64,000 bases of DNA from Symbiodinium natans (lineage: Eukaryota; Sar; Dinophyceae; Suessiales; Symbiodiniaceae), in NCBI GenBank assembly GCA_905221605.1, contig CAJNDS010001090.1, positions 358,501 to 422,500 of the forward strand, written 5' to 3'. The notes under the pieces are model-generated. The model saw only the letters and a program-made list of their open reading frames with translations, was not told the origin of the DNA and did not search any database. Position numbers and translations under genes: made by a program. Shown in pieces: positions 23,007 through 34,450 of the stretch. The stretch's first letter is position 1. Every line of letters starts with the position of its first letter.

Positions 23007-24677
23007 GTTAGGAGCCCCAAGGCTGTTTAGGGTTTAGGGTTTAGGGTTAGGGTTTAGGGCTTTCCTGAAGCCTCCATTTCCAACAAAAATAGGAGCCCCA
23101 GCCACAAAAACTGGACCCTAAACTCACTGGTACCCAGCAGGGTCTTCGGACCGGTTGTTCCCTCCAGGGTTAGGGTTAGGGGTTTGGGGTTTGGGGTTTG
23201 GGGTTTGGGGTTTGGGGTTTGGGGTTTGCGGTTTAGGGTTTAGGGTTTAGGGTTTAGGGTGACCAAGGCCACTTCGCACGTGTGAGGGCAACTTCAGAAA
23301 GCGGCACCGCAAACCCTCCCAAACCCTGCTAGAACCCCAAATGCCCCCCCCCCCCCCCAAGCTGTCAACCCCCACCCTACTCAACCCTGAACCCTGAAAA
23401 CGTTTCATGTGCCTGCCGAAGCAAGGGGATTCAGAAATCAGGGCCAGATCTTCTCACAAGCGTAGGGTTTTAGAGTTCGGGTTCTTACGTTGGGGGTTAG
23501 TGTCAAAGCCAACCCCAGACCTGGTTAAACCTAAAACCCTAAACCCTAAACCCCAAACCCTAACCCCAAACCCTAACCCCCTAAACCCTAGACCCCAAAC
23601 CCTAAACCCTAAACCCTAAAATTTAACCTTCAACCCCAAATCCCCTCCTGATTTCCGGCCCAGCTTCCGTGATTCTTGTGCCGTCGGCCGCGGGCATCCC
23701 AGGAGGGCCAAACCCATAAGTAGCGGTCCACCAGGCCCTGGATCCAATCCCTAAACCCTAAACCCTAAACCCTAAACCCTAAACCCTAAACCCTAATGGG
23801 TAGGGTATAGGAATCTAGGGGTCTAGGGGTCTAGGGGTCCAGGGTTTAGGGTCCAGGGTTCAGGGTTTAGGGTGTAGGTGGGGGACAAGAAACAAACTAA
23901 ACTCGCTACTCACACGTGGAAAACGAATATAGCATATGGCGATTTCCCAAAAAAGGGGTACCCCTCATAGGCCTCTAAAGATTATCCTTACTATAGGAAC
24001 CCCTAAAGTAGGAACCTAAAATCGAAATCCCCCATACACCTAGTCCATGCTTGACTGGCCCTAAACTCTAAACCCTAAACCCTGAACTCCCTTTATAGAC
24101 CCCAGACCCCCTTTATAAACCCTAAAGCGGACAAGCCGAGTCGACCGGCGCCCTGCCGAGCCTGCATTGCAGCTCCAACGATGAACTCCTGGATCATGGC
24201 ACAAGCCCTAGACCCTGAACCCTAAACCCTAAACCCCAAACCCTAAACCCCAAACCCTAAACCCCAAACCCTAAACCCTAAACCCCAAACCCTAAACCCT
24301 AAACCCCAAACCCTAAACCCCAAACCCTAAACCCCAAACCCAACCTCGGATGGCCCTTAAAACCTTCCGACAAAGTTCCTCCACATGAGCCTCTTAAGCC
24401 CAACGAGGGTTTAGGGTTCAGGGTTCAGGGTTCAGGGTTTAGGGTTTAGGGGAAAACATTCCTGAATATGAGACTCTTAAACCCAATAAGGGCAGTTGGG
24501 TCGGGGTTAGGGTTGAGGACACATCCCAAGGGCCTACCTACTAGTAAGAGTCCCTAAACCCAAAACCCCAAACCCTCATCCACGAGCCCCTTAGCCCTAA
24601 ACCCTAAGCAAACCCTAAACCCTAAGCCCTAAGCCCTAAACCCTAAACCCTGAACCCCTACCTAGTGACTCTGTCAG

Positions 24678-24739
24678 GCAAGAGTCGTCATTGCTCGTCA
24701 AGCCGAGATCGTCGCCTTCGGCGAGGCTCCTCGTGGATG
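24678..24739 (+). CDS. Candidate exon
   Basis: After CTCTGTCAG; reads ARVVIARQAEIVAFGEAPRG to a stop near the array. 3' edge uncertain. Confidence 0.4.
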
Positions 24740-24968
24740 AGGAGTTTGGGTTTAGGGTTTAGGGTTCAGGGTTCAGGGTTCAGGGTTCAGGGTTTAGGGT
24801 TTAGGGTTTAGGGTTTAGGGTTTAGGGTTTAGGGGTTGGGGCTTAATTTAGGGTTTAGAGTTGAGGGTTTAGGGTTTGAGGGTTGAGGGCTCATAAGGGG
24901 GCCTTGGGGCTTCCTCCGACGGTTCACAAGCGAGCACACCTGGAGCTGAGGTTCCAGGACGTTTCGGG

Positions 24969-25110
24969 TGGGTTTAGGGTTTAGGGTTTAGGGTTTAGGG
25001 TTTAGGGTTTAGGGTTTAGGGTTTAGGGTTTAGGGTTTAGGGTTTAGGGTTTAGGGTTTAGGGTTTAGGGTTTAGGGTTTAGGGTTTAGGGTTTAGGGTT
25101 TAGGGTTAGG
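24969..25110 (+). repeat. TTTAGGG array, about 20 units
   Basis: Perfect heptamers, immediately left of the family-B element with the AT-rich insert. Confidence 0.92.
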
Positions 25111-25137
25111 GTCCGAGCCTGTGGCTTCATATACGTG

Positions 25138-25750
25138 CTTGGAGGTTCATGGTACTGATTAACCAATGCCAAGTATACTTATAACTGTACTTATAACCAT
25201 AGTAGGGCACTTGAGGGGCTTATAGGCGAATATGGGAATCAGTATGGTATGGATTTTTAGATTGTAAAACGAACATGGGAATCAGTATGGTATGGATTTT
25301 TAGATTGTAAAACATATTATTTGGTATTATTTGGATTATTATTTGGTGAATATATATCATTAACACCATTAATAATTGATTATTGTATTGGTATATCTTC
25401 AAAAATAACAAACAAGATTATCATTCCAATGCTGTTGTTAATGTAATGAGCTAAGATATTTGTATTACGTTTTTCATTGGCATCTGAAAGTCTATAATTA
25501 TGTGGCAATTGTAAAAAATATGTTGGCAGATACATGGAAATTTTAATATCAACAAATTCATGGACAAATCCATGTGAATCAAAATCAAATAAAAACAAAC
25601 CATTTTGTGATACTACAAAATCATTTGAAGAAAGAGCAAATGATTTAGTTTATAATGAATATAAAAGTTTGAATAATTATATTGATATATATATGCATCA
25701 TTAACAGGAAATAATGATAACTGGGTTAATAAGTACCATGAACCTCCAAG
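25138..25750. mobile_element. Family-B element with an AT-rich insert (613 bp)
   Basis: Ends CTTGGAGGTTCATGGTACT and its complement are the same as in the 165-bp copy, including GGTTAAT next to the right end. The middle is about 480 bp of foreign-looking AT-rich DNA. Confidence 0.7.
25219..25700. other. AT-rich insert of unknown origin
   Basis: Strongly AT-rich against GC-rich surroundings. A 45-bp unit around GGGAATCAGTATGGTATGGA is tandemly duplicated at the left. The plus strand has an open stretch KPFCDTTKSFEERANDLVYN to a stop; the minus strand has one with YRLSDANEKRNTNILAHYIN. Composition resembles an organelle, an AT-rich virus or another transposon; I cannot tell which. Confidence 0.5.
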
Positions 25751-26260
25751 TAAGGGCCCAACCGCAACAGGCCGAAATTATATAGCCCAGCCACACACGC
25801 ATCCGAGACATTGAGCCGTGCTTTCTTACGAAGTGGGGGGCTTAGGGCTCAGGGGTTTGCATAGGGTTTAGGGATTCGGGGCCTTTTGGGCCAAGGCTTT
25901 CAAGGAAAGTGCTTGGTAAGGATTGTGGGCTTTCCTGAGCCTGGGGAAGGGAAGCACCCCAGAAGAGGGACCCCAAAATGGGCCCCCAATGATCTTGATC
26001 AATGTTTAGGCTTACTTGGAGGTTCATACCTGCGCAGAAGTATGTGGTTGTGTATGTGTGTCTATACATACATATACAGCCCTAGCTGAGGGCCTACGAC
26101 CCTTAACCCCCACCCGAACTCCTCCACCCTTCAACCCTTCTAATATCTAAGCCCCACGAAGCCCCCAAGTGTCCTAAACCCCCCTTGAACCCTTAACCCC
26201 ACCCTAAAACCTCAACCCTTCCCATGAAGCCCCTAAACCATAAACCCCAACCCCCCCAAG

Positions 26261-26343
26261 GGTCCGCAAGAACGGCTTAGAAGGAACTGGGCGCCCGCAC
26301 GCGACGGCCAAGTCGGGGTGGGCGTCGAAGTGGACCTGACAGG
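26261..26343 (+). CDS. Candidate exon
   Basis: Acceptor CCCCCCAAG; donor GG followed by GTTTAG. It reads QERLRRNWAPARDGQVGVGV. Confidence 0.43.
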
Positions 26344-26759
26344 GTTTAGGGTTTAGGGTTTAGGGTTTAGGGTTTAGGGTTTAGGGTTTAGGGTTTAGGG
26401 TTTAGGGTTTAGGAGGCTGTGCGTCCGAGGATATCACTTGCATCTGCATGTGCAGCTATATACGTAGGGTTGCCGCCGAGCTACCACGAGAACTCTGCTT
26501 TACTTAAACCCACAACCTCAAGAAGCCCTAAAACCCCAAAACCCCAAACCCTAAACCCCTAAACCCTAAACCCCAAACCCTAAACCCTAAACCCAAAAAA
26601 AACCTAAACCCAAAAAAACCTAAACCCCAAAAACCCTAAACCCTAAACCCCCAAAACCCTAAACCCCAAACCTAAACCCCCAAAACCCTAAACCCCAAAC
26701 CCGAACCCCTAAAGCCCTCTCAGGGACTAGGCCCCTGAGGATGCACGGGCGCCCGCAAG

Positions 26760-26808
26760 GGGGTGATTGAGAGAAAGAACTCGTTTGGGGGCCTCGAAGA
26801 TTCTTGGG
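26760..26808 (+). CDS. Candidate exon
   Basis: Acceptor GCCCGCAAG; donor TGGG followed by GTTTAG. It reads GVIERKNSFGGLEDSW. Upstream bases of the same island are closed in all plus frames, which makes the AG edge meaningful. Confidence 0.42.
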
Positions 26809-26931
26809 GTTTAGGGTTTAGGGTTTAGGGTTTAGGGTTTAGGGTTTGGGGTTTAGGGTTTAGGGTTTAGGGCTTGGGGTTTGGGGTTTCGGGCTTGGGG
26901 TTTGGGGGGGCACGAAGCCTCTCAACTCCAG

Positions 26932-27008
26932 GGCTGATAAGACTTCCGGCGGGAAGGCGGGGGTCCCAAAGAGGCAGGTGCCCCAAAACTCCCTGGCACT
27001 TCCTCGCG
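26932..27008 (+). CDS. Candidate exon
   Basis: After CAACTCCAG; reads ADKTSGGKAGVPKRQVPQNS. The donor would be GA type at the array edge. Confidence 0.35.
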
Positions 27009-27136
27009 GATTAGGGTTTAGGGTTTAGGGTTTAGGGTTTAGGGTTAGGGTTTAGGGTTTAGGGTTTAGGGTTTAGGACTTACCCTCGAGAATCTTCAGG
27101 TGGTAAATCCCTAGGCAGCTCTCTTCTCTACTACAG

Positions 27137-27163
27137 ATGGCTATTTTGGCGGAGTCCGGGAGG
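27137..27163 (+). CDS. Candidate 27-nt micro-exon
   Basis: A classic pyrimidine tract CTCTCTTCTCTACTACAG precedes MAILAESGR, followed by GTTCTC; phase 0-0. No array abuts it. The tract is among the best acceptors in the window. Confidence 0.33.
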
Positions 27164-27224
27164 GTTCTCCACAGACCCTCAACCCTAAACCCTCAACCCT
27201 TAGAGCAACTCAGGTTTCAGGGTT

Positions 27225-27328
27225 TTATAATAAGGGTACCCTTTTGGGGGGGGGGGGGTTGGATTACTTTACAAGGGGACCCCAGAACCAAACAAAAATA
27301 AGAGGGAAGGTACCACGCGGCTACCAAG
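27225..27328. mobile_element. Family-I element
   Basis: GGGTACCCTTTTGGGGG, GGATTACTTTACAAGGGGAC and GAAGGTACCACGCGGCTACC follow the same order as other copies. Confidence 0.45.
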
Positions 27329-27490
27329 AAGATACGGACCCCGAAACCCTAAACCCTAAACCCCAAACCCGAAACCCTAAACCCTAAACCCTAAACCCTA
27401 AACCCTAAACCCTAAACCCTAAACCCTACACCCTAAACCCTAAACCCTAAACCCTAAACCCAGGGTTTAGGGTTTCTGGTTCTCGCCAAG

Positions 27491-27563
27491 GGCGCGAGGG
27501 CGTGGCCGACTTTGCGGCTGCCGGCCGCGTCTGCGGCCGCACGCCAGTAGGGCAGAGCCTGAG
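27491..27563 (+). CDS. Candidate exon
   Basis: Acceptor TCGCCAAG, donor GAG followed by GTGTAG. It reads REGVADFAAAGRVCGRTPVG. TTTAGGG units lie on both sides. Confidence 0.43.
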
Positions 27564-27648
27564 GTGTAGGGTTTAGGGTTTAGGGTTTAGGGTTTGGGGT
27601 TTGGGGTTTGGGGTTTGGGGTTTGGGGTTTAGGGTAAGACTTGTCTGG

Positions 27649-27746
27649 CTGGTTCTTTGTGGGGAATGAGGGAATTCGGTTCCCTATATAATCCCTTAAA
27701 GGGTATATATGGGGCCCTGATTCCCTCATTCCCTACTAAGAACCAG
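27649..27746. repeat. 98-bp inverted repeat
   Basis: CTGGTTCTTTGTGGGGAATG and CATTCCCTACTAAGAACCAG are paired ends; GAGGGAATTC and the ATTCCCTC complement extend the stem. Confidence 0.65.
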
Positions 27747-28487
27747 GTCTTTTTTGAGGCTTTGGGGTTTAAGGCTTGAAAAAAAAAGTTCAGGGTGAAG
27801 GGTTTAGGGTGTGGGACTTAGGGTTTAGCGTTCGTCGGGGGTTGGGGTTTACAAGGCTTATGCTTAAGGTTAACAGACGGCTTTCGGCTTTGATGTTGCC
27901 TGGGTCCCAAGTTGGTAATCCGGGGCATGGGAGTTCTATTGCGAAGAACCCAAGACTTCAATCCCTAAACCCTAAACCCTAAACCCTAAACCCTAAACCC
28001 TAAACCGGGTTTAGGGCTTAGGGTGCGGTCAAGAAAGGAAATGGGCATGCTGCGAAGGCTTGGCGTCATCGCACTTTCTAGGGCTTTGAGGGCCTTTTGC
28101 TGCGCTGTTAAGAAGGGCTGTGGAGCAAGAAGGGCATAGGCTTTTAAGGTACATGCACAAACGTTGGAGTGCGAGGAGAAAAAAAGAAGGTACAAGCAGT
28201 CCTCACGACCCTACATGCTAAACACCGAAAATTCAAAAAGTTGTAAACCTACCCCTAAACACCCCCCAAGGTACTCCCTAAGGGTCCATGAATTCAACTG
28301 TAGTATAGTTGAGCCCCCCCCCCCCCCCAGAGGCCCTGCATAGGAGGTACTTCAAGGCCCAAGTATTCCCTAATTTAGGGACATGGACCCTTAAAAAACT
28401 CTAGGGTTTAGGGTTTAGCGTGTAGGGTTTAGGGTTTAGGGTTTAGGGCTGCATCCACCAAGAAAGGCACCCTCAGGCTCCATTTTC

Positions 28488-28639
28488 ATTTGAAGTAGGG
28501 TATGTATTTCTTGTATCCCCAAAAGGACACCCAGTATAAACCCTAAACCCTAAACCCTAAGCCCTATATACACTCACCAACAGTAAAAAGGAACCTTGTA
28601 TACACTCACCAAGAACAGTCATATAAACCCTGCTTCATG
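28488..28639. mobile_element. Family-G element, copy 1, with an internal CCCTAAA patch
   Basis: TTGTATCCCCAAAAGGACAC and TATACACTCACCAA motifs match copy 2. Four CCCTAAA-type units (about 28537-28566) split the middle. Confidence 0.65.
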
Positions 28640-28651
28640 GAAGAGAACCAG

Positions 28652-28716
28652 GTAGACCCTCCCACCCATGCCCTCTACGATGACTCCTTGGGGAGCACCG
28701 AAAAGCGGGCTGAAGG
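28652..28716 (+). CDS. Candidate exon
   Basis: After GAGAACCAG, before GTTGAG. It reads VDPPTHALYDDSLGSTEKRA. It starts 12 bases after the end of a family-G element. Confidence 0.45.
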
Positions 28717-28868
28717 GTTGAGGGTTGAGGGTTGAGGGTTTAGGACTCTCAGTCCAGCATGATCAGGGCTGTAGCGAGTTCTATCCCCAGCTGTAAACTA
28801 ATAAACCCTAAACCCTAAACCTTAAACCTTAAACCCTAAACCCTAAACCGCAAACTCCCCTGGACCAG

Positions 28869-28950
28869 CCTCGTGGTGCTCCTCGACGACGTAGACCGGA
28901 ACGGCGCTGAGATAATGCGCCATCTGCGGGGCAGTGGCCTCGCGGGGCAG
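28869..28950 (+). CDS. Candidate exon with an LLDDVD segment
   Basis: Acceptor TGGACCAG, donor CAG followed by GTCGGC. It reads LVVLLDDVDRNGAEIMRHLR. Four hydrophobics followed by DD resemble the Walker B strand of P-loop NTPases (hhhhDE type) with the second residue Asp. No Walker A was found in neighbouring islands, so the resemblance is only suggestive. Confidence 0.5.
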
Positions 28951-29809
28951 GTCGGCTTGAATCCGAGGCCCTGCCTGAAAATATGTAAGGATTCTTCAGG
29001 GTTTTGGGCCAGCGGTGGACGATTTACGGTTTAGGGTTTAGGCTAAAGGGCGTAGGGTTTATGGAGTTTAAGGCTTAGGCTGAGGATTTACCTGCAACCT
29101 ACACAAGGCTAGAAGTCAGCACGTCTTCAGCACGTCCTGGGATGATAAGCTGTGATTGGGCGATTGAGGGTTTAGGGTTTAGGGTTTAGGGTCAGAGGGC
29201 GGGAGGTCATGCAATGTAGCCCCGAAGCTCTGAACCGAACAATCCCTAAAACCGAAACTCCACAGCCAAGGCCCCTCTGCCCAACACAAACAGAGAACAC
29301 AAACACACTAGCTTTCTTTAGGGTTCGGGTTTAGGGTTTATTGAAATCATTCAGGGTCCAGATGCAGGGAAAGTTTCGAGGAGTTTCGTTTTTTTTTATT
29401 TTTTTGAATAATTTCAAGTTACAGGGGGCTTGAGGGTTTAGGGTTTAGGGGTTAGGGTTTAGGGTTTAGGGGAGTTTTTAGGGCTTTTAGGGCTTTTAGG
29501 GCTTTTAGGGTTTAGGGTTAAGTGTTAAGTGTCCAGGGTTAAGGTATTGAGGCCTTAATGATTAGGAATTATATATATATATATATACTTTTTTGTTGGG
29601 GGGGGTAGTATTGTATTCCGCAGGGATCATAAGGGAACACTATAAGTCATTATTCCGACCCTTATAGTGTATTGAAGGAAATGGTTCTGGGTATTTGATG
29701 GCAGGAAGGGGGCGGAGGGGATTTCTTGACTTGAGCTACACCCTAAACCCTAAACCCTAAACCCTAAACCCTAAACCCTAAACCCTAAACCCTTAAACTT
29801 CGGTCCCAG

Positions 29810-29877
29810 CTGCATGGTGTTCTGCGATGCGCTGGTGCAGCAGTCCCCTGCTGAAGGCACCGCGCAAAGGCGGGGAG
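29810..29877 (+). CDS. Candidate exon
   Basis: Acceptor TCGGTCCCAG, donor GAG followed by GTGTCT. It reads CMVFCDALVQQSPAEGTAQR; a second frame (PLLKAPRKGGEVSPVGERPE) runs longer. Confidence 0.42.
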
Positions 29878-29935
29878 GTGTCTCCTGTGGGGGAAAGGCC
29901 CGAATGAAGCCCAAAAGGTTACGGTTTAGGGGTTT

Positions 29936-30118
29936 AGGGGTTTAGGGGTTTAGGGGTTTAGGGGTTTAGGGGTTTAGGGGTTTAGGGGTTTAGGGGTTTA
30001 GGGGTTTAGGGGTTTAGGTGTTTAGGGGTTTAGGGGTTTAGGGGTTTAGGGGTTTAGGGGTTTAGGGGTTTAGGGGTTTAGGGGTTTAGGGGTTTAGGGT
30101 TTAGGGTTTAGGGTTTGG
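29936..30118 (+). repeat. TTTAGGGG octamer array
   Basis: About 20 octamers, then reverting to TTTAGGG. A unit-length variant homogenised over 160 bp. Confidence 0.92.
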
Positions 30119-30141
30119 TACAGTTTAGGTGTTTAGGGTAG

Positions 30142-30253
30142 CCTAGGACAAAATCAGAAAAATCAAGGTGGCCTTTTTGGCTTAAAGGGGCGGAGAAGGG
30201 GACCTAAATAAACCCTCGAAAAAAGGGAATAAGGGCCTACTCAGGGTCCTAGC
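30142..30253. mobile_element. Family-E element, diverged copy
   Basis: CCTAGG left, AAGGGCCTACTCAGGGTCCTAG right, with the shared GCTTAAAGGGG middle. Confidence 0.55.
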
Positions 30254-31125
30254 TACACCTAAGCCCTAAACTTACGACTTCTTCGCTTCTTTGGGGAATT
30301 CGTCTCGGATTTCGGGTTTGGGGTACCCCATATCCCTTATTACGAGTACCTAAACCACGAATGTGCTAACGGCCCTAAACCCTGACCCTCAATCTCGCCT
30401 CCCCTGAGCCCCATAAGCCCCTTGAAGTTTCGGGCTTACGGCTTAGGGTTTAGGGTTCAGGGTTCAGGGTTTAGGGTTTAGGGTTTAGGGAGCCCTTAGC
30501 CAGGAACCCCCTCTGAACCCTCGAGCACCTAACACCCTTCAGCCCATACTAAGCCAAGCCACCCGAAAGACCTAAACCCTAAACCCTAAACCCTAAACCC
30601 TAAACCCTAAACCCTATACCTTAAACCCTAAACCCTAAACCCTAACCCAAAAGGGCCCAACCCGCAAAGGCCGTAACTGATCACGCTTGCTACCCGTAGT
30701 TTGCCACTGCATCGTTTTATACAAGGCGTCCTAAAAACTTATGAGCCCGAAGCCTCACAGGGGTTACAAGGCTGAACCATGAGCCCTACACCTAACTCAT
30801 ATAGCGCTTATAGACAAGAGAAATCTAAACCCAGGGCATTGAAGCCTAAAACTCGAAATCCAAAACCCGAACCTTGGCTACTACACAAGAGAGGGCTTGG
30901 GGTGAGGGAGAGAGGCGGTCCAGGCTCTATAAGTTGCAGGAGCCATGTATACATCAAGGTTGAGGGTAATGTTATGTAGGCCTACGACCTTCCGAGGCCA
31001 AGAGTTTAGGGTCCTGAGCAGGGTTTGATGAGGACTTTGCGGGGCAGTTGAGAAGATTTTGGTAGGGTCATGGCCTTTAGTGCGTGCACGCGTCCTCGTA
31101 GTGCAAAGCCCATTTGAAACGACAG

Positions 31126-31158
31126 GCCTCAGACAAAGGACAGCATCAGAATGCAGGA
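31126..31158 (+). CDS. Weak candidate exon
   Basis: After AAACGACAG; reads ASDKGQHQNA before a GA at the array edge. Confidence 0.3.
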
Positions 31159-31375
31159 TGTATTAGGGTTTAGGGTTTAGGGATTAGGGTCTAGGGTTTG
31201 AAAGCGAGCAGAACCTGCTAACTTAGAAACTAGAAACTATCCTAGACCTCAAATTATGAACACTTCTTCTGAGATGCTGAGCTGCGAGCTAGAGAATTGG
31301 GGGGTCCTATCGAGTCCCTAGATAACAGGCTTTTTTCGCAGAAAGGCCTGGTATCAAACCCTGACCCTAATAAGG

Positions 31376-31480
31376 GTCCATGTGTGTCCATGTACCTCAT
31401 TCTTATGTACTTGGGCCCTAAAGTCCCGAAATAGGAGGTACTTTAAGGCCCAAGTATTCCCTATTTAGGCACACGGATTC
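31376..31480. mobile_element. Family-J element
   Basis: GGGTCCATG left and AGGCCCAAGTATTCCCTATT right, with TGTACTTGGGCCCTAAAG inside. Partial relatives at 28337 and 42335. Confidence 0.45.
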
Positions 31481-31570
31481 TTATATGGTGAACCCTAAAC
31501 CCCCAAAACGGTTGAGGGCTCGGGGTTTAGGGTGTTTCAGGCTTCAGGCTCGTCCGCCCGAGCGTCCCAG

Positions 31571-31639
31571 GGTGATCCCCGCCGCGAACGCCGAAAGCAC
31601 CGCAAACAACGTCCATCGCCGCATGGCGCCACACCCGGG
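31571..31639 (+). CDS. Candidate exon
   Basis: Acceptor AGCGTCCCAG, donor GG followed by GTTTTAG. It reads VIPAANAESTANNVHRRMAP in one frame; a basic Arg-rich frame is also open. Confidence 0.38.
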
Positions 31640-32169
31640 GTTTTAGGGCCGGGGGGGCTGAGGGAGGGCTGAGGGAGGGCTGAGGGTTTAGGGTTTAGGG
31701 TTTAGGGTTAGGGTTAGGGTTTAGGGTTTAGGGTTTTAGGGTTTCGGGGCTGGGGTTTCGGGTTCGGGGTTTTGGGTTCGGGTTTCGGGTTAGAGCCCTT
31801 TAGGGGTTTCGGGGCGTCTTGGGAGACAGCGTCTAGGGCTGCTGGGGCGGGCTTAGGGTTTAGGGTTTATAGGGCTCCAGGGCTCCAAGGCGGCTTAGGG
31901 TTCAGAATTTATGGTATAGGATTTAGGGTGGGGCTCCAGAAACACCCTATATTTAGGGGTTATGACCTACTATTTTGTAGGGTTTGGGAGTGGTCCATAA
32001 TGGCCGGGTATCAGCTCGAGAAAACCCTACAAACCCTGCAAATCCGATAAACCCTTTAAACCGTGTAAACCCTACAAACCCTCCTAAACCCTAAACCCTA
32101 AACCCTAAACCCTAAACCCTAAACCCTAAACCCTAAACCCTAAACCCCAAACTACACGTCCCCTCCAAG

Positions 32170-32212
32170 CTCTTAGTGGCCATGGCACGTATGCAGAGCA
32201 GGAAGAGCGACG
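32170..32212 (+). CDS. Candidate exon
   Basis: Acceptor CCCTCCAAG, donor GACG followed by GTAGGC. It reads LLVAMARMQSRKSDG. Confidence 0.4.
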
Positions 32213-32385
32213 GTAGGCACGCAATTCACCCCACGGATGAGGGAACTAAATACCATGAAACTTGGCTGCACTTAGGAGGGTAGCAAAAATTAAACTTTTA
32301 GCTGCCTTATTAAGAAACCCAATAAACCCAAAAAGGCTAAAGATGTAAAGTTACAGTAAAGCACCACAAAGGAACAATCCCTTTG

Positions 32386-32486
32386 CCTAGTTGCCCGGTA
32401 ACTTGGGGGAATTAAAGGTTAACTCTTGGGATTATAAGGGGATTATACAACCCGAAGGTTAAAGGTTACCTACTCTACTACTAGGT
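32386..32486 (+). mobile_element. Family-A MITE-like element, copy 1
   Basis: Contains the family core: inverted GGTTAACTCTTGG and AAGGTTAAAGG around GGGATTATAAGGGGATTATA, then GGTTACCTACTCTACTACTA. About 100 bp, non-coding. Close copies at 43510 and 48352. Confidence 0.7.
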
Positions 32487-33035
32487 TTAAAAAAGGTATA
32501 TAAAGGGATGATATAAGGTACCTCCTAGAACTTTCAGTGCAGTCTTTTGCTTGGGAGACTTGGTTTTCAGCGCCTCTAGTTTAGCGCTTGTAGGGTGCTG
32601 GGTAGACTGAGACTAGATTTAGCGTTCCGGACAAACTAGAGACTTCGGAGCGTTAAAGGTGCACGTACATGATGTTTAGGGTTTAGAGTTTAGGGTTTAG
32701 GGTTTAGGGTTGGTGTTTGTAGACCCTTTTGTCAAGGCGTCTGAAGTTTGGCGTATAGCTTATGGAGTCTGGGGCCTGGGGCCCCGAATACAGAGGCTGC
32801 AAGTGTCTACACAATTGTGTAGTTTAGGGTTTAGGGTTTAGGGTTTAGAGGGCGGAGGAAGAGCACAACATTAACACAGTCCCTCGGATGTGGTTTCCCC
32901 GAACCCTTCAACCCTACACCCCGAAACCCTCGGGACTCCGCCCAACGTACGCCCTAAGCTGTGACGATGCCAACCAGAGCCTGGGGACCCCAAACCCAAA
33001 AAACCCTGAACCCTGGATCCGAAACCCAACACTTA

Positions 33036-33128
33036 GGGGCTGAGTACCCTAGCCCAAACAAGGTTAACCTTTTATTTGTTATAGGATTCTATATAACCAA
33101 AAAGGTTAAAGGTTGAGTACTCAGCCCC
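33036..33128. mobile_element. Family-A-related element with perfect ends
   Basis: Ends GGGGCTGAGTAC and GTACTCAGCCCC are exact inverted repeats. The interior shares AAGGTTAACCTTTT and CCAAAAAGGTTAAAGG with family A. Confidence 0.65.
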
Positions 33129-33301
33129 GAAGACCAAAAATAGGAAGGCAAGCCAAGTCGGCAGTGGTCATCATCAGCTATGTTTCGCGGTTTCTGGAAT
33201 CAAGGCTTAGGCTGAAAACCGCCCTAAAGGTCTTGTATTGCCATAGCCCGATTGTAAAGCCCTAAGCCCTCTAAAACCCTAAACCCTACACCCTAAACCT
33301 C

Positions 33302-33395
33302 ATCGTCTCCGCCTGGATAAGAAGCACCGCCCGGATGAAGGGCGGCGGTGGCGGGTACTTGAAGACCTTGCCGGGATTGACAGCGGTCGGGTTTA
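33302..33395 (+). CDS. Candidate exon, frame ambiguous
   Basis: Two plus frames are open to the array: one with VSAWIRSTARMKGGGGGYLK, one with KHRPDEGRRWRVLEDLAGID. Convergent arrays flank it. Confidence 0.33.
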
Positions 33396-33979
33396 AGTTT
33401 CATGGGTTGGGCTTAGGGTTTAGGGGGGTCCCAGGTCTCTGTGAGCTCAGGCCCTGCTCTCGAGCGATGATACCCGAATGATTGATTGATTGGGTTTAGG
33501 GTTTAGGGCTTGGGGTTTAGGGCTTAGGGTGCCGAAACCTCCTCCTTGACGAGTATAAGCTTGTCGGGAGTCTTGCTGTATTGGTTGAGGGCTTAAGGCT
33601 TGCGCAGAGTGCATTGCATGGCAACTGACATCAACAACATGACCCAGTGATTTTTGTGGGTTTAGGGTTTAGGGTTTAGGGTTTAGGGTTTAGGGTTTAG
33701 GGCTTAGGGTTTAGGGTTTAGGGATACAAAAGCGTCACCACTGCTAGCCGTGCCGTAATGGTGCACATGGTACGGGCATTTGGTCTGTTGCATTTTCTTT
33801 CCCTTGCGAGGATTATCCAAACCTAAACCCTAAACACTAAACCCTAAACCCTAAATCCCTAAACCCTAAATCCCTAAACCCTAAATCCCTAAATCCCTAA
33901 ACCCTAAATCCCTAAACCCTAAATCCCTAAACCCGAAATCCCTAATCCCTGAACCCTAAACCCTCAACCTTCAACCCAG

Positions 33980-34056
33980 CCGCGCCTTGCCAGAGTTGTC
34001 TCTCCGTTCACGCTGGACGTTGTCTACAAGGGTGCCTGCAAGCGCTGCTTGAATTT
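33980..34056 (+). CDS. Candidate exon
   Basis: Acceptor TTCAACCCAG. It reads PRLARVVSPFTLDVVYKGAC and then KRCLN. A GT after TACAAG (about 34030) could end it earlier. Right flank is a CCCTAAA-type array, against the usual orientation. Confidence 0.42.
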
Positions 34057-34059
34057 CCC

Positions 34060-34450
34060 TAAACCCTAAACCCCTAACCCCTAACCCAAAACCCTAAACC
34101 CCTAACTCTAAACCCGAAACCCCTAAACCCCTAAACTCTACATATTTAACTTTAAACCTCAAACCCTTAAACCCTACATGTCTAACTTTAAACCCTAAAC
34201 CCTTAAACCTGAAACCCTAAATATTTAACAACAAACCCTAAACCCTTTAACCCTAAACATTTAACTTTAAACCCTAAACCCTTAAACCCTAAACCCAAAA
34301 TATTTATCTTTAAACCCTAAACCCTTAAATCCTAAATATGCAACTTTAAGCCCGAAACCCGTAAACCCTACACCCTAAATATTTGACTCTTTAAACCCTA
34401 AACCCTTAAACCCTACATATTTAACTTTAAACCCTAAGCCCTAAGCCCTA
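34060..34450 (-). repeat. Composite tandem repeat of CCCTAAA with ATTTAACTTTAAA
   Basis: Higher-order unit of about 40 bp: CCCTAAACCCTTAAACCCTA then AATATTTAACTTTAAA, about eight diverged copies. Confidence 0.8.
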
